NCBI GenBank assembly: GCA_900544195.1
Contig: UQUJ01000016.1
Coordinates: 1 to 52,674 of the forward strand
Source: an uncultured Alistipes sp.
GTDB lineage: Bacteria > Bacteroidota > Bacteroidia > Bacteroidales > UBA932
DNA: 52,674 nt
Reading direction: 5' to 3'
The first letter of the stretch is position 1, and every line of letters begins with the position of its first letter. The notes under the pieces were generated by a model. It was not told the DNA's origin, ran no database searches, and was given only the letters and a program-made list of their open reading frames with translations. Made by a program: the position numbers and the translations under genes. Of the stretch, positions 7,261-16,750 are shown piece after piece.

Positions 7261-9879
7261 CTATGCCGTGATGGTCTCGACCATCTTGTCAAGTGCTGCC
7301 TGAAGTCCGTCAATGTCCCTTCCGCCGGCTGTGGCGAGAACAGGCTGTCCGCCGCCACCTCCCTGAATGAACCTGGCGGCCTCACGGATGTCCTTCGCGG
7401 CGTTGTGACCGGCGGCTACAAGGTCGTTGGAGTACATCAGGGCGAGCTGAGGTTTGCCATCGTGGCTGAATGCCGCGGCGAAAGCGAAATTCTCCACTTC
7501 TTTCTGGAGGATCACCGCGGCCTCGCGGAGCATGGCCGGGTCAACGTCCTTGATGAACTTAACAACTTTTATTCCATTTATCTCCTCGGCGTTCTCGGAA
7601 ATCACTTTAGCCAGCGAGGCGGCCTTCTCTTTGGCATATTCCTCGATCTTCTTCTTCGCGGAGGAGTTCTCGCTTATGAGTTTCGCCACGGCGGCTGCCA
7701 CTTCAGGAGCGTTGCCCAACATCGTCCGGATGCCCTTGAGGGTGTCCGAAAGAGCGTCCAGGATGTTTTCCGCGGCCTCTCCGGTCACAGCCTCGATCCT
7801 GCGCACGCCGGCGGCGATGGCTGACTCGGAGACAATTTTGAAGAAGCCGATGTGGCCGGTGGATTTGGCGTGGGTTCCGCCGCAGAGCTCGATGGAGTCA
7901 CCGAACTTGATGACACGCACCTTGTCACCGTATTTCTCGCCGAAGAGAGCGATGGCTCCCATCGCCTTGGCTTCGTCCATCGTGGCGTCCCTCTTTTCCT
8001 CCAGAGGGTAGTCCGCGCGGATGAGCCGGTTGACCCTGTGTTCGACTTTCCTGAGCTCCTCGTCGGTGACTTTCGCGAAATGCGAGAAGTCGAAGCGGAA
8101 ATAGTCCGGGCCGACGAACGAGCCCTTCTGCTCGATGTGTGTGCCAAGCACTTCACGAAGAGCGAAATCCAGAAGATGTGTGGCCGTGTGGTTAGCGGTT
8201 ATCTTAAGTCTGCGCTCAACATCCACTTTCAGAGTGAAGGTTTCCTCGCAGCAAGCCGGAATCCTTTCGGCGATGTGGATCGTGAGGTTGTTCTCCTTGA
8301 TTGTGTTGAGTATCTTGATCTCCTCGCCACTCTCTGAGACGATTACCCCGGTGTCACCGACCTGTCCGCCCATCTCGGCATAGAACGGAGTGCGGTCGAA
8401 AACCAGCTGGAACATGGTCTTGTTCTTCTGCTTTACTGTGCGCTGTTTGAGAAGTCTCACACCATCAAGCTCGAAGTTGTCGTAGCCGAGGAATGCCTCT
8501 TCCTCTCCTTCGTGATAGACCGTCCAGTCTCCGAACTCGTTGGCCGTGGCGTTGCGGGCCCTGTCCTTCTGCTTCTGGAGTTCCTTCCCGAATCCCTCCA
8601 TGTCAACCGTGTAGCCTTTTTCGGATGCGATCAGTTCGGTCAGGTCGATCGGGAATCCGTAGGTGTCGTAGAGGATGAAGGCGTCCTCTCCAGGGATGGT
8701 CTTCGTGGCGGCGTTCTTGGCGACGTAGTCGTCCATCAGCCTTATTCCACGGTCGAGAGTCCTGAGGAATGACATCTCCTCCTCACGGATCACACTCTCG
8801 ATGAGTTTCTGCTGCTTGCCGAGCTCCGGATAGGCCTCACCCATGTCAGCGACAAGCTGAGGGACAAGCGAGCAGAGGAACGGCTCGTCGAATCCGAGGA
8901 ACGTGTAGCCGTAGCGTACCGCGCGGCGCAGGATCCTTCTGATGACATAGCCGGCCTTCACGTTGGACGGCAGCTGACCGTCGGCGATGGAGAAAGCGAT
9001 GGCCCTGATGTGGTCTGCGATGACTCTCATCGCCACCTCGGTCTTCTCGCTCTCGTGGTATCTGTGTCCGGAAAGTTCCTCGATCTTATGGATCATTCCG
9101 GAGAACACATCAGTGTCGTAGTTGCTGGTCTTGCCCTGAAGCACCATACAGAGCCTCTCGAAGCCCATTCCTGTGTCGATGTTCTTGGCCGGGAGCGGTT
9201 CCAGGGATCCGTCAGCCTTGCGGTTGTACTGCATGAACACGAGGTTCCAGATCTCGATGACCTGGTCGTTGTCAGTGTTCACGAGATCCTTTCCCGGAAT
9301 CTTGGCGATCTCCTCGTCCGGACGCAGGTCGATGTGGATCTCGCTGCAAGGGCCGCAAGGACCCGTGTCGCCCATCTCCCAGAAGTTGTCGTGCTTGTTG
9401 CCAAAGATGATGTGGTCCGCAGGCATGAGCTTCATCCAAGCCTGCCTCGCCTCCTCGTCAAGGGCTGTCCCGTCCTCTGCGGAACCCTCGAACACCGTGG
9501 CATAGAGCTTGGACTTGTCGATCTTGTAAACCTCGGTCAGCAGTTCCCATGCCCAGCTGATCGCCTCGGCCTTGAAATAGTCCCCGAAGCTCCAGTTTCC
9601 AAGCATCTCGAACATCGTGTGATGCCTTCCATCATGTCCCACAGCTTCAAGGTCATTGTGCTTTCCGCTGACCCTGAGGCATTTCTGCGAATCTGTCGCC
9701 CGTTTCATCTTGGGTACGGAGTTCCCGAGGAATATGTCCTTGAACTGGTTCATTCCGGCGTTGGTGAACATCAATGTCGGGTCGTTCTTGATCACCATCG
9801 GCGCGGACGGCACGATTGTGTGTCCCTTGGATGCGAAGAAGTCCAAAAATTGCTGTCGAATCTCTTTGGCGGTGTACAT
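7261..9879 (-). CDS. alaS: Alanyl-tRNA synthetase
   Basis: The 872-residue protein has the full family layout. The class II catalytic core carries MFTNAGMNQFKDIFLG and GCGPCSEIH-type motifs (here TGPCGPCSEIHIDLR). The editing domain shows the zinc-binding pairs HTATH and CGGTH, followed by the oligomerisation/C-Ala region with a Gly-rich GGGGGQPVLATAGG. It charges tRNA-Ala with alanine and hydrolyses Ser/Gly mischarged tRNA. The gene is transcribed away from the M23 peptidase operon, from a promoter in the shared 129-bp intergenic region. Confidence 0.97.
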   Translation of the reverse strand: MYTAKEIRQQFLDFFASKGHTIVPSAPMVIKNDPTLMFTNAGMNQFKDIFLGNSVPKMKRATDSQKCLRVSGKHNDLEAVGHDGRHHTMFEMLGNWSFGDYFKAEAISWAWELLTEVYKIDKSKLYATVFEGSAEDGTALDEEARQAWMKLMPADHIIFGNKHDNFWEMGDTGPCGPCSEIHIDLRPDEEIAKIPGKDLVNTDNDQVIEIWNLVFMQYNRKADGSLEPLPAKNIDTGMGFERLCMVLQGKTSNYDTDVFSGMIHKIEELSGHRYHESEKTEVAMRVIADHIRAIAFSIADGQLPSNVKAGYVIRRILRRAVRYGYTFLGFDEPFLCSLVPQLVADMGEAYPELGKQQKLIESVIREEEMSFLRTLDRGIRLMDDYVAKNAATKTIPGEDAFILYDTYGFPIDLTELIASEKGYTVDMEGFGKELQKQKDRARNATANEFGDWTVYHEGEEEAFLGYDNFELDGVRLLKQRTVKQKNKTMFQLVFDRTPFYAEMGGQVGDTGVIVSESGEEIKILNTIKENNLTIHIAERIPACCEETFTLKVDVERRLKITANHTATHLLDFALREVLGTHIEQKGSFVGPDYFRFDFSHFAKVTDEELRKVEHRVNRLIRADYPLEEKRDATMDEAKAMGAIALFGEKYGDKVRVIKFGDSIELCGGTHAKSTGHIGFFKIVSESAIAAGVRRIEAVTGEAAENILDALSDTLKGIRTMLGNAPEVAAAVAKLISENSSAKKKIEEYAKEKAASLAKVISENAEEINGIKVVKFIKDVDPAMLREAAVILQKEVENFAFAAAFSHDGKPQLALMYSNDLVAAGHNAAKDIREAARFIQGGGGGQPVLATAGGRDIDGLQAALDKMVETITA

Positions 9880-9920
9880 ATCTAAAAATCAATTAATTCA
9901 TGAATATTTTCCCGCATAGT

Positions 9921-9938
9921 CCCGAAAATTTCTTCGGG
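9921..9938. promoter_or_regulatory. Small hairpin in alaS leader
   Basis: CCCGAA (9921-9926) and TTCGGG (9933-9938) form a 6-bp stem around a 6-base loop, within the roughly 70-base alaS leader predicted from the -7 element. It has no adjacent T tract. It may have a regulatory role or none. Confidence 0.3.
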
Positions 9939-9954
9939 AAAGGCACGGAATTGG

Positions 9955-9962
9955 CAAAATTA
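9955..9962 (-). promoter_or_regulatory. -7 element TAATTTTG for alaS
   Basis: On the minus strand this matches TAnnTTTG exactly, with a TTTG box at 9985-9988, 22 bases further upstream. Transcription would start near 9949. The site overlaps the upstream region of the divergent M23 promoter. Confidence 0.55.
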
Positions 9963-9994
9963 TAACATTTTTCGGGATATATCGCAAAAAAGGG

Positions 9995-10002
9995 TATATT
10001 TG
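9995..10002 (+). promoter_or_regulatory. -7 element TATATTTG for the M23/MerR/DnaB gene string
   Basis: This is an exact match to TAnnTTTG ending six bases before the ATG at 10009, so the message would be leaderless or nearly so. A TTTTTC stretch at 9968-9973 lies in the -33 region. Confidence 0.6.
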
Positions 10003-10008
10003 TAGGCT

Positions 10009-11019
10009 ATGGGAAAGTATATTCTCAATCCAGAGACCTTATTATATGAGATAAAGGAGGTGTCCTTGAAGTCGAAAGTCTTCAAAGGGGTGCTGCTGTT
10101 TGCCGGCAGTGTGGCGATGGCAGTGCTCTATCTCTGGCTCTTCACGTCGGTTCTTGGCTATGATTTGCCGAAGACCGCGTTCCTGAAGGCGGAACATGCC
10201 AGATGGGACGCGAGGATTGACCTCATGAACACCAAACTTGACCGCTATGCCGAGACCTTGGAAGCCTTGAGGGTGAGGGACGACGACATCTACAGATCCA
10301 TATTCGGAATGAATGAGATCCCGTCCGGAGTCCGCGAGGCGGGCATTGGAGGAGTTGACAGGTACTCGTTCCTTGATGGACTCGAATCTGACAACCGGCT
10401 AAAGAACACCGCTTTGAGGATGGACAGGCTGACGAGAAAGGCTTACGTCCAGAGCAAGTCCTTTGATGAGGTTGCCTCTGTGTCCAAGACTGCCGGTGAC
10501 ATGGCCTCGTGCATACCGGCCATTCCTCCGGTCGTTCCGGATCAGTCAAAGTACAGACTTACCAGCCAGTTCGGCTACAGGTCTGATCCGTTCACTGGTG
10601 CAGCCAGGATGCACACCGGACTTGATTTCGCGATGAAGATCGGCAATCCGGTCTATGCGACGGGTGACGGTGTCGTGGAGTCGGTGAAGTTCGAGTTCTT
10701 CGGGTACGGCAATTCCGTGACAATAGACCACGGATTCGGTTACAAGACCATCTACGCCCATCTCAATTCCGTCAAGGTGATCGAAGGCATGAAGGTAAAG
10801 AGAGGCGACTGCATCGCCGAGAGCGGAAAGTCCGGCCGCTCCAGCGGCCCTCATCTCCACTATGAGGTCGTTTACAAGGGGCAAAAGGTGAATCCGGCCA
10901 ACTATCTGGACTTGTCAATGCCGGTGTCGGAGTATTCAGCGATGGTCAGGATGAGGGAGAATGAATCCGGCTCATCGTCATCCGCCAGGCGACGTGCTTT
11001 CAGTGTCAGGAGCCGTTAG
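10009..11019 (+). CDS. M23-family metallopeptidase, membrane anchored
   Basis: The 336-residue protein has one N-terminal membrane segment (about residues 23-45), a coiled region, and a C-terminal LytM/M23 domain with the zinc ligands in MHTGLDFA and HLHYE. These enzymes cut peptidoglycan cross-bridges or act as regulators of amidases and cell division. A basic, Ser-rich tail (SSSSARRRAFSVRSR) follows. The catalytic residues are intact, so it is predicted to be active. It is followed 16 bases later by a second M23 gene of the same architecture. Confidence 0.9.
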   Translation: MGKYILNPETLLYEIKEVSLKSKVFKGVLLFAGSVAMAVLYLWLFTSVLGYDLPKTAFLKAEHARWDARIDLMNTKLDRYAETLEALRVRDDDIYRSIFGMNEIPSGVREAGIGGVDRYSFLDGLESDNRLKNTALRMDRLTRKAYVQSKSFDEVASVSKTAGDMASCIPAIPPVVPDQSKYRLTSQFGYRSDPFTGAARMHTGLDFAMKIGNPVYATGDGVVESVKFEFFGYGNSVTIDHGFGYKTIYAHLNSVKVIEGMKVKRGDCIAESGKSGRSSGPHLHYEVVYKGQKVNPANYLDLSMPVSEYSAMVRMRENESGSSSSARRRAFSVRSR

Positions 11020-11035
11020 ATGAGGAGGACAGGCA

Positions 11036-11986
11036 ATGGGAGTGAAGTACGAGTTCGACAAGACGCGGATGGAATTCCGCAAGGTCACACATTCGGTCTG
11101 GACGGTCGTTGGAAAGGCGGCGAAATATTTCCTTGTCACCGCTTCGCTGGCGGTTGTGTATTATGTTGTCTTTTCGTTTGTGATCAGTACGGATTCCGAG
11201 CGTAAACTCAAGAGGCAGAACCAGATGTATCGCCAGATGTACAAGGAACTGTCGGAGAGGGAAGAACTTGTAGGGGATGTCCTTGACGGATTGAAGGCCA
11301 AGGACAACGAGATTTATCACCGTTTGTTCAATTCCGATGCTCCGGATCTGGGCGGGGTCTATAAGTATGCCCTGCTGTCTGACGTGGATTCCATCCAGAA
11401 TGGCTTGATAGTGAATTATTCAAAGGTGAAACTTGACACTCTGGACAAGAAGGCGGACCGTGTGGAGGCGAATTTCAGAAGAATAATGGAGGTCGTTTCG
11501 GACAAATCATCCGTTCTGCCCCCGATGACGAATCCCCTTGAGACGTTCTCCTATGCGAGGACCGGAGCCTCTGTCGGTGAGAGGATAAACCCTTTCTACA
11601 AGGTCAGGACGTTCCATGGGGGGCTTGACCTGATCTCCCAGCAGGGTGAGGCTGTGAACGCCGCCGCGGACGGAGTCGTCAAGGAGGTGACGCATTCCTC
11701 AAAAGGACTCGGGAATGTCGTGTCCATCGATCATGGCAACGGCTACCTGACCCGTTACGCGCATCTTGAGAACACCCGGGTCTCAAAGGGACAGAAGGTC
11801 ACGCGCGGACAGAAAATAGGTCAGGTAGGGATGTCCGGCAACTCGTTCGCCCCACACCTCCATTATGAGGTCTTTCGGGACACATTGCGGATGGATCCTT
11901 TGAACTATCTTTTCGCGTCGGTCAGTCCGGATGACTACATGGGGATGCTTTTCATGTCCGCCAACACAGGACAGTCAATGGATTAA
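11036..11986 (+). CDS. M23-family metallopeptidase, membrane anchored (second copy)
   Basis: The 316-residue protein shares the layout of its upstream neighbour: an N-terminal membrane segment (about residues 30-50), a coiled-coil-like middle and a C-terminal M23 domain with FHGGLDL and PHLHYEV zinc motifs. The two are diverged paralogues rather than a recent duplication, since the middle regions differ. It probably acts on peptidoglycan in the periplasm as part of cell elongation or division. Confidence 0.9.
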   Translation: MGVKYEFDKTRMEFRKVTHSVWTVVGKAAKYFLVTASLAVVYYVVFSFVISTDSERKLKRQNQMYRQMYKELSEREELVGDVLDGLKAKDNEIYHRLFNSDAPDLGGVYKYALLSDVDSIQNGLIVNYSKVKLDTLDKKADRVEANFRRIMEVVSDKSSVLPPMTNPLETFSYARTGASVGERINPFYKVRTFHGGLDLISQQGEAVNAAADGVVKEVTHSSKGLGNVVSIDHGNGYLTRYAHLENTRVSKGQKVTRGQKIGQVGMSGNSFAPHLHYEVFRDTLRMDPLNYLFASVSPDDYMGMLFMSANTGQSMD

Positions 11987-12009
11987 CAAACAAATCAACA
12001 GGAATATCA

Positions 12010-12327
12010 ATGGAAAAGTTGTATTATACCATCGGTGAGGCCGCTGACATACTGGGCGAGAGCACGTCTCTGGTGAGGTTCTGGTCCAATTCGTTTCCAA
12101 AGTACATCAAGCCTAAGAGAAACGCCAAAGGCAACAGGTTGTTCACGGCGGAGGATCTGGACTGCCTGAAACAGATTCACTTGCTTGTCAAGGAGCAAGG
12201 CTTGACCCTCGAAGGGGCGGCGAGGAAGATGGCTGGCGACAGGAAGACCGTGGACGGGCGTGTGAAGGTTCTTGACAGCCTCAAGGAGATCCGCCGCCAG
12301 CTTGTGGAGGTCAAAAAATCCTTGTGA
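12010..12327 (+). CDS. MerR-family transcriptional regulator
   Basis: This 105-residue protein has a MerR-type winged helix at its N terminus (YYTIGEAADILGESTSLVRFW, then the wing NRLFTAEDLDCLKQIHLLVKEQG) and a short C-terminal helix. It lacks the Cys residues of metal-sensing MerR proteins. A single-domain MerR next to M23 genes is common in Bacteroidetes. The target is unknown. Its stop overlaps the possible GTG of the next gene. Confidence 0.85.
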   Translation: MEKLYYTIGEAADILGESTSLVRFWSNSFPKYIKPKRNAKGNRLFTAEDLDCLKQIHLLVKEQGLTLEGAARKMAGDRKTVDGRVKVLDSLKEIRRQLVEVKKSL

Positions 12328-12329
12328 AT

Positions 12330-13109
12330 ATGAAAGTAAGGGACATCACCTCGGTCATAGAGTCGTTCGCTCCGCTTTCCATTCAGGAGGGTTGGGACAA
12401 CAGCGGCCTTGTCATCGGATCACAGGAGCAGGAAGTCCACGGAGTCCTTCTGGGATTTGACTGTACGCCGGAACTCGTGGATGAGGCCGCGCGATGTGGC
12501 GCGGACATGATCGTGACGCACCATCCTCTGATATTCGGGGGGATCAAGAAAATCTCTCCTGAGGATCCGGTCGGACTGGCGATCCTGAAGGCGGCCGCGG
12601 CGGGAATAGCGGTCTATGCTGCTCACACCACCGCCGACAAGGTGCTCGCCGGCGTGAGTGGAGCCATGGCAAGAAGACTTGGACTTGAGGAGATTCAGAT
12701 ACTTGTGGAAGAACCCGGAGGCTATGGCCTTGGTGCGGTGGGCAACCTCCCGCAGCCGATGGAGGGAGGAAAGTTCATTGAATATGTCAAGTCACGGTTC
12801 GGCCTCAAAGTTGTCCGCTGCTCGCATGTCCCGGATATTCCCGTGCGCCGTGTGGCCATGTGCGGTGGCTCGGGAGGCTCGCTGATTGAGGATGCCCGAA
12901 AGGCGGGATCCCAGGCCTACCTCTGCGGAGACATCTCCTATCATCATTTCTTCACCACTAAGGATTTTATGGTCATGGATATAGGCCATTTTGAAGGCGA
13001 AGTGGAGATTGTGGAGATATTATTTTCTCTGTTAAGGAAAAAATTTCCTAACTTTGCAATCTGTACCAGCGCGAGGCTGGAGACAAGTAATCCGGTATAT
13101 TATTATTAG
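12330..13109 (+). CDS. Nif3-like dinuclear metal-centre protein
   Basis: The 259-residue protein belongs to the NIF3/YbgI (DUF34) family, sometimes annotated GTP cyclohydrolase 1 type 2. Metal-binding signatures are visible: VTHHPLIF near residue 63, AAHTTADKV, and the C-terminal DIGHFEGE. It is the short form without the inserted middle domain. The start was set at ATG 12330 rather than the GTG six bases earlier. The function of the family is not settled; a role in metal or cofactor handling is proposed. The next gene encodes a zinc-ribbon protein, a very common pairing. Confidence 0.9.
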   Translation: MKVRDITSVIESFAPLSIQEGWDNSGLVIGSQEQEVHGVLLGFDCTPELVDEAARCGADMIVTHHPLIFGGIKKISPEDPVGLAILKAAAAGIAVYAAHTTADKVLAGVSGAMARRLGLEEIQILVEEPGGYGLGAVGNLPQPMEGGKFIEYVKSRFGLKVVRCSHVPDIPVRRVAMCGGSGGSLIEDARKAGSQAYLCGDISYHHFFTTKDFMVMDIGHFEGEVEIVEILFSLLRKKFPNFAICTSARLETSNPVYYY

Positions 13110-13121
13110 TCAGATAGCTAT

Positions 13122-13934
13122 ATGGCAACTAAAAAAATCAAGAAAGTCGAGACCCCGATAGACCAGAGGGAGACATTCGTTTCCCTTCAGAAGAACTTCG
13201 CTGACTCTGAGATCAGCGTCGAGGAAAAGCTTAAGACACTCTACGCGCTTCAGGAGGCTGACTCTGCGATTGACAAGATTATTCAGATGCGTGGCGAGCT
13301 TCCGTCTGAGGTCGAGGCTCTTGAGAACGAGATAGCCGACCTGAAGGCCCGTCAGGCCCAGGATGCCGCTGTCATCGAGGCTTACAACCAGACAATCGCC
13401 GAGAACAGGCAGAACATCGTTGATTGTGACACCCAGATCGAAAAGTACCAGCAGCAGTTGAATGACATCTCCAACAGCCGTGAGTATGATTCTATCAACA
13501 AGGAAGTTGAGAATCAGGGGCTTCTCCGTCAGATCGCCCAGAAGAACATCAACGACACCAAGGCGGCCATCCTTGAGAAGAAGGAGGACATCGAATCCTT
13601 GAAGGACTACATCGCCGTAAGGACCGATGACCTTAAGGCCAAGAAGGAAGAGCTCGCCACGATCGTTGAGTCGACGTCGAAGGAGGAGAAGAGACTCCGT
13701 GCCGTGCGTGAGGAATGCGCCAGGAAGATCGATCCAAGGACCATGAGCGCGTACGACCGCATCCGCGCCAGCGTCCACAATCATCTCGCTGTCGTGTCCG
13801 TCTATAACGGAGACGCCTGCGGTGGATGCTTCAACACCATCACTCCTCAGCGTCTTGTTGACATCGCTTCCAACAAGAAGCTCATAATCTGCGAGCATTG
13901 CGGCAGGATCATCGTCAATCCTGATTTTGAATAG
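13122..13934 (+). CDS. Coiled-coil protein with C-terminal C4 zinc ribbon
   Basis: The 270-residue protein is mostly a long antiparallel-type coiled coil (about residues 20-210), rich in Glu, Lys and Ala heptads. It ends in a zinc ribbon with the Cys pairs CGGC and CEHC. It matches the zf-RING_7/DUF164 family, usually found beside Nif3. The fold resembles hook-shaped nucleic-acid-binding proteins, but no biochemical function is established. Confidence 0.85.
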   Translation: MATKKIKKVETPIDQRETFVSLQKNFADSEISVEEKLKTLYALQEADSAIDKIIQMRGELPSEVEALENEIADLKARQAQDAAVIEAYNQTIAENRQNIVDCDTQIEKYQQQLNDISNSREYDSINKEVENQGLLRQIAQKNINDTKAAILEKKEDIESLKDYIAVRTDDLKAKKEELATIVESTSKEEKRLRAVREECARKIDPRTMSAYDRIRASVHNHLAVVSVYNGDACGGCFNTITPQRLVDIASNKKLIICEHCGRIIVNPDFE

Positions 13935-13957
13935 ACAGACAAACCGCATCGGACAAT

Positions 13958-15451
13958 ATGCCTGACCAGCCCGGAAAAACAACCAAAAAGAAGGCGAGGC
14001 CAGTCAATCTTGACACACTTGGGCTTGAGATGGGAAACAAACCGCCTCAAGCTCTTGAAGTCGAAGAGGCTGTCCTTGGAGCCATGCTGATCGAACCCTC
14101 ATCCGTTGACACGGCGCTTGAGGAGCTCACTGCTTCTTGCTTCTATGATCCCCGGCACCGGATGATCTTCGAGGCCATGACATCGCTTGTGAACGAGCAT
14201 GTGTCTGTGGACATAGTGACCGTCAGCGCGAAACTTCGTGAGAACGGTAATCTGGAAGCGGTAGGTGGCCCTGTCGCTCTTGCAGGGTTGTCCGAGAAGG
14301 TGGGCGCGGCCGCCCACATCGAGTATTATGTCAGGATTCTGAAGCAGAAGAACATCCAGAGGGAGTTGATCACGGCCTCATACGAGATTCTGAGGGATTC
14401 CTACGACGAAGCCGTGAAGGTCGATGACCTGATCGACGGGGCGCAGTCAAGGATCTACAACGCTATCCAGAGCAGTGTCAAGACCGACATTCAGGAGATC
14501 GGCTCGGTGCTCAACGAGGCAATGAAAGTGGTGGAGAAGAACCAGAAGGCTTCCGGGGGATTGAGTGGTGTTCCATCCGGTTTCCAGTCTCTGGATCGTG
14601 TCACGAGAGGGTGGCAGGCTTCCGACCTGATCATTCTTGCGGCCCGTCCTTCTGTCGGAAAGACAGCCTTCGCGCTCAACCTTGCCAGAAACGCTGCTGT
14701 TGACTACCACATGCCTGTGGCCGTGTTCTCCTTGGAAATGTCAGCCTTGCAGTTGGTCATGAGGCTTATGACGACCGAGTCAGGCCTGTCTGCCGACAAA
14801 CTCAAGGGTGGAGCCAAACTGGATCCTTGGGACTGGCAGCAGCTTGAGACCAGACTTGCCAACCTTTCAAAGGCTCCGCTGTACATTGACGACACCCCGA
14901 GCATCCCTCTTATGGAGTTCAGGACCAAGATCAAGAGGTTGGTCAAGGCCAAGGATGTCCGTCTTGTCATCGTCGATTACCTTCAGTTGATGCAGGGGCC
15001 GGCGGAACTGCGCGGAATGCGTGAGCAGGAGGTCGCGGCGATCTCCAGAACCCTCAAGGCCACGGCAAAGGAACTGAACGTTCCGATCATAGCCTTGTCA
15101 CAGTTGTCCCGTGATGCCGTAAAGAGGACCGGCGGCAGCGGAAAACCTCAGCTGAGCGACCTTCGCGAGTCTGGATCAATCGAGCAGGACGCTGACATGG
15201 TGATATTTATCCATCGTCCTGATTATGTGGGTCTTGGTGAGACTCCTGACGGTAAGGAAACCACGCAGGTCATCATCGCCAAGCACCGTAACGGTGAGGT
15301 GTGCGACATCGACATGCTCTTCAAGGCCGAGCAGGTTCGCTTCGTCGAGCCGGGAGACACTCTGGTCGCCAGGGCTGAGGAGATGGGTGGCACCGAGTCC
15401 GCCATGAACTCGGCGATGAACAATGAGTTTGACAATAACACTGAATTCTGA
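13958..15451 (+). CDS. dnaB: Replicative DNA helicase
   Basis: The 497-residue protein has the DnaB N-terminal domain (PPQALEVEEAVLGAML, about residues 25-130) and the RecA-like C-terminal ATPase with Walker A ARPSVGKTAFAL and Walker B RLVIVDYLQLM, then LSQLSRDAV and LRESGSIEQDADMV. It is the hexameric ring that unwinds DNA at the replication fork. No intein interrupts it. Its stop overlaps the ATG of the next gene by one base. Confidence 0.96.
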   Translation: MPDQPGKTTKKKARPVNLDTLGLEMGNKPPQALEVEEAVLGAMLIEPSSVDTALEELTASCFYDPRHRMIFEAMTSLVNEHVSVDIVTVSAKLRENGNLEAVGGPVALAGLSEKVGAAAHIEYYVRILKQKNIQRELITASYEILRDSYDEAVKVDDLIDGAQSRIYNAIQSSVKTDIQEIGSVLNEAMKVVEKNQKASGGLSGVPSGFQSLDRVTRGWQASDLIILAARPSVGKTAFALNLARNAAVDYHMPVAVFSLEMSALQLVMRLMTTESGLSADKLKGGAKLDPWDWQQLETRLANLSKAPLYIDDTPSIPLMEFRTKIKRLVKAKDVRLVIVDYLQLMQGPAELRGMREQEVAAISRTLKATAKELNVPIIALSQLSRDAVKRTGGSGKPQLSDLRESGSIEQDADMVIFIHRPDYVGLGETPDGKETTQVIIAKHRNGEVCDIDMLFKAEQVRFVEPGDTLVARAEEMGGTESAMNSAMNNEFDNNTEF

Positions 15452-16305
15452 TGAGCATATCGAAACTTTTCGGCGTCTTTGCCGCCATATTCATGCTTTC
15501 TTCCGTGCCGGCTTTCGCTACCGGTGAGGGGAAGTGCATCCCTGTCAGGATACTCAAGGAGGAGAATCTGGCTTTCAAAGGTGGCGAGAAGTTGGTGTTC
15601 ACCATCCATTATAAATGGGGACTTATCAACGCGGATGTGGCCCAGGCCACTCTTAAGGTTGACACTGTCATCCTGAACGGGCGGAAAGTCTTCCATGCGT
15701 CCATGACGGGCAAGACGCAGAGGTTCTATGAGAAGTTTTTCCGTGTCAAGGAGGATCTTGACTCATGGTTCACCCGTGACGGCATGCGTCCGATGAAGTT
15801 CACCCGGTTCGCGAGAGAGGGAAAGTACACATGCACGAACCTCTACTCTTATGTGCACACTCCCGGCAATGAGCACATAAGCGCTTCCTTGAGCAATTCA
15901 AGAAAGGGGGAGTTCTCGGCCACATTGCCCCTTGACAAGTGTACCTATGACATCCCGTTGATGTACTATGTCCTTCGCAACGTTGATGTGGACCAGCTTA
16001 GGGAAGGGGAGGATTATCCGATGACATTCGCGGTCGATGATGATGTCTATACCCTGCATTTCAAATATCTCGGCAGGGAAAACAAACGCATCCCGGAAAT
16101 CGGGACTGTCCGTTGTCTTAAGTTCAGTTTCGAGGTCGTCTCCGGTGAGGTGTTCTCCGGGGATTCGGACCTTTTCGTATGGTTCTCTGACGATGACAAC
16201 AGGATTCCGGTCTGGTTCTCGGCTCCTATGAAAGTCGGTCAGGTTCAGGGGCGTCTGAGAGATTGGTCTGAACTCAAGAATCCGTTTTCTTCAATGCTAG
16301 AATAG
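15451..16305 (+). CDS. DUF3108 exported protein
   Basis: The 284-residue protein has a cleavable signal (LFGVFAAIFMLSSVPAFA) and a beta-rich body. The features FKGGEKLVFTIHYKWGLINADVAQATLKV and late WFSDDDNRIPVWFSAPMKVG are typical of DUF3108 periplasmic proteins. Function is unknown. It is translationally coupled to dnaB and precedes the RseC-like gene. Confidence 0.82.
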   Translation: MSISKLFGVFAAIFMLSSVPAFATGEGKCIPVRILKEENLAFKGGEKLVFTIHYKWGLINADVAQATLKVDTVILNGRKVFHASMTGKTQRFYEKFFRVKEDLDSWFTRDGMRPMKFTRFAREGKYTCTNLYSYVHTPGNEHISASLSNSRKGEFSATLPLDKCTYDIPLMYYVLRNVDVDQLREGEDYPMTFAVDDDVYTLHFKYLGRENKRIPEIGTVRCLKFSFEVVSGEVFSGDSDLFVWFSDDDNRIPVWFSAPMKVGQVQGRLRDWSELKNPFSSMLE

Positions 16306-16306
16306 C

Positions 16307-16723
16307 ATGGCTGCCGGGGAAGTCTCACATAAAGGCAAGGTTGTGTCGGTCGGGAAGGGCAAGGTCTCGGTTCAGATTGTGTCCGAATCCGCCTGTTCGG
16401 CCTGCCACGCCGCCGGTCTTTGCGGTGCGTCGGAATCCAAAAAGAAGATTGTGGATGTTCCGGTTTATGGAGGCCAGACATATTCAATAGGTCAGGAGGT
16501 CGAGGTCTGCCTTGCGAGGAAGATGGGACTTAAGGCAGTCTTGCTTTCTTATGTGTTTCCTTTGGTGATATTACTGATTTTAGTGTTATCTTTGTCGTGG
16601 ATTGGACTCGGTGAGCTGGCCAGCGGGTTGGCTTCGATCGGGGGAATCGCGGTGTATTACCTCATACTCTACCTTTGCAGGAACCGTCTTGCGGAGGGGT
16701 ATGTGTTTTATATTCGGAAATAA
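16307..16723 (+). CDS. RseC/MucC-like SoxR-reducing system protein
   Basis: The 138-residue protein has an N-terminal cysteine-bearing domain (SACSACHAAGLCG) and two membrane helices near residues 80-100 and 105-125. This is the RseC architecture, found just upstream of rnf genes in many Bacteroidetes. In enterobacteria RseC and Rsx (Rnf) proteins keep SoxR reduced. Here it probably works with or assembles the Rnf complex that follows 27 bases later. Confidence 0.88.
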   Translation: MAAGEVSHKGKVVSVGKGKVSVQIVSESACSACHAAGLCGASESKKKIVDVPVYGGQTYSIGQEVEVCLARKMGLKAVLLSYVFPLVILLILVLSLSWIGLGELASGLASIGGIAVYYLILYLCRNRLAEGYVFYIRK

Positions 16724-16750
16724 CTAATTAATTAGCTTTTATTTGGCTTT

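Noticed and set aside
9010..9885. 291-codon plus-strand open frame opposite alaS
   Set aside because: It mirrors the conserved alaS N-terminal coding region and has no domain of its own.
13110..13982. 290-codon minus-strand open frame opposite the zinc-ribbon gene
   Set aside because: The plus-strand frame has a coiled coil and Cys pairs and sits in a conserved Nif3 context.
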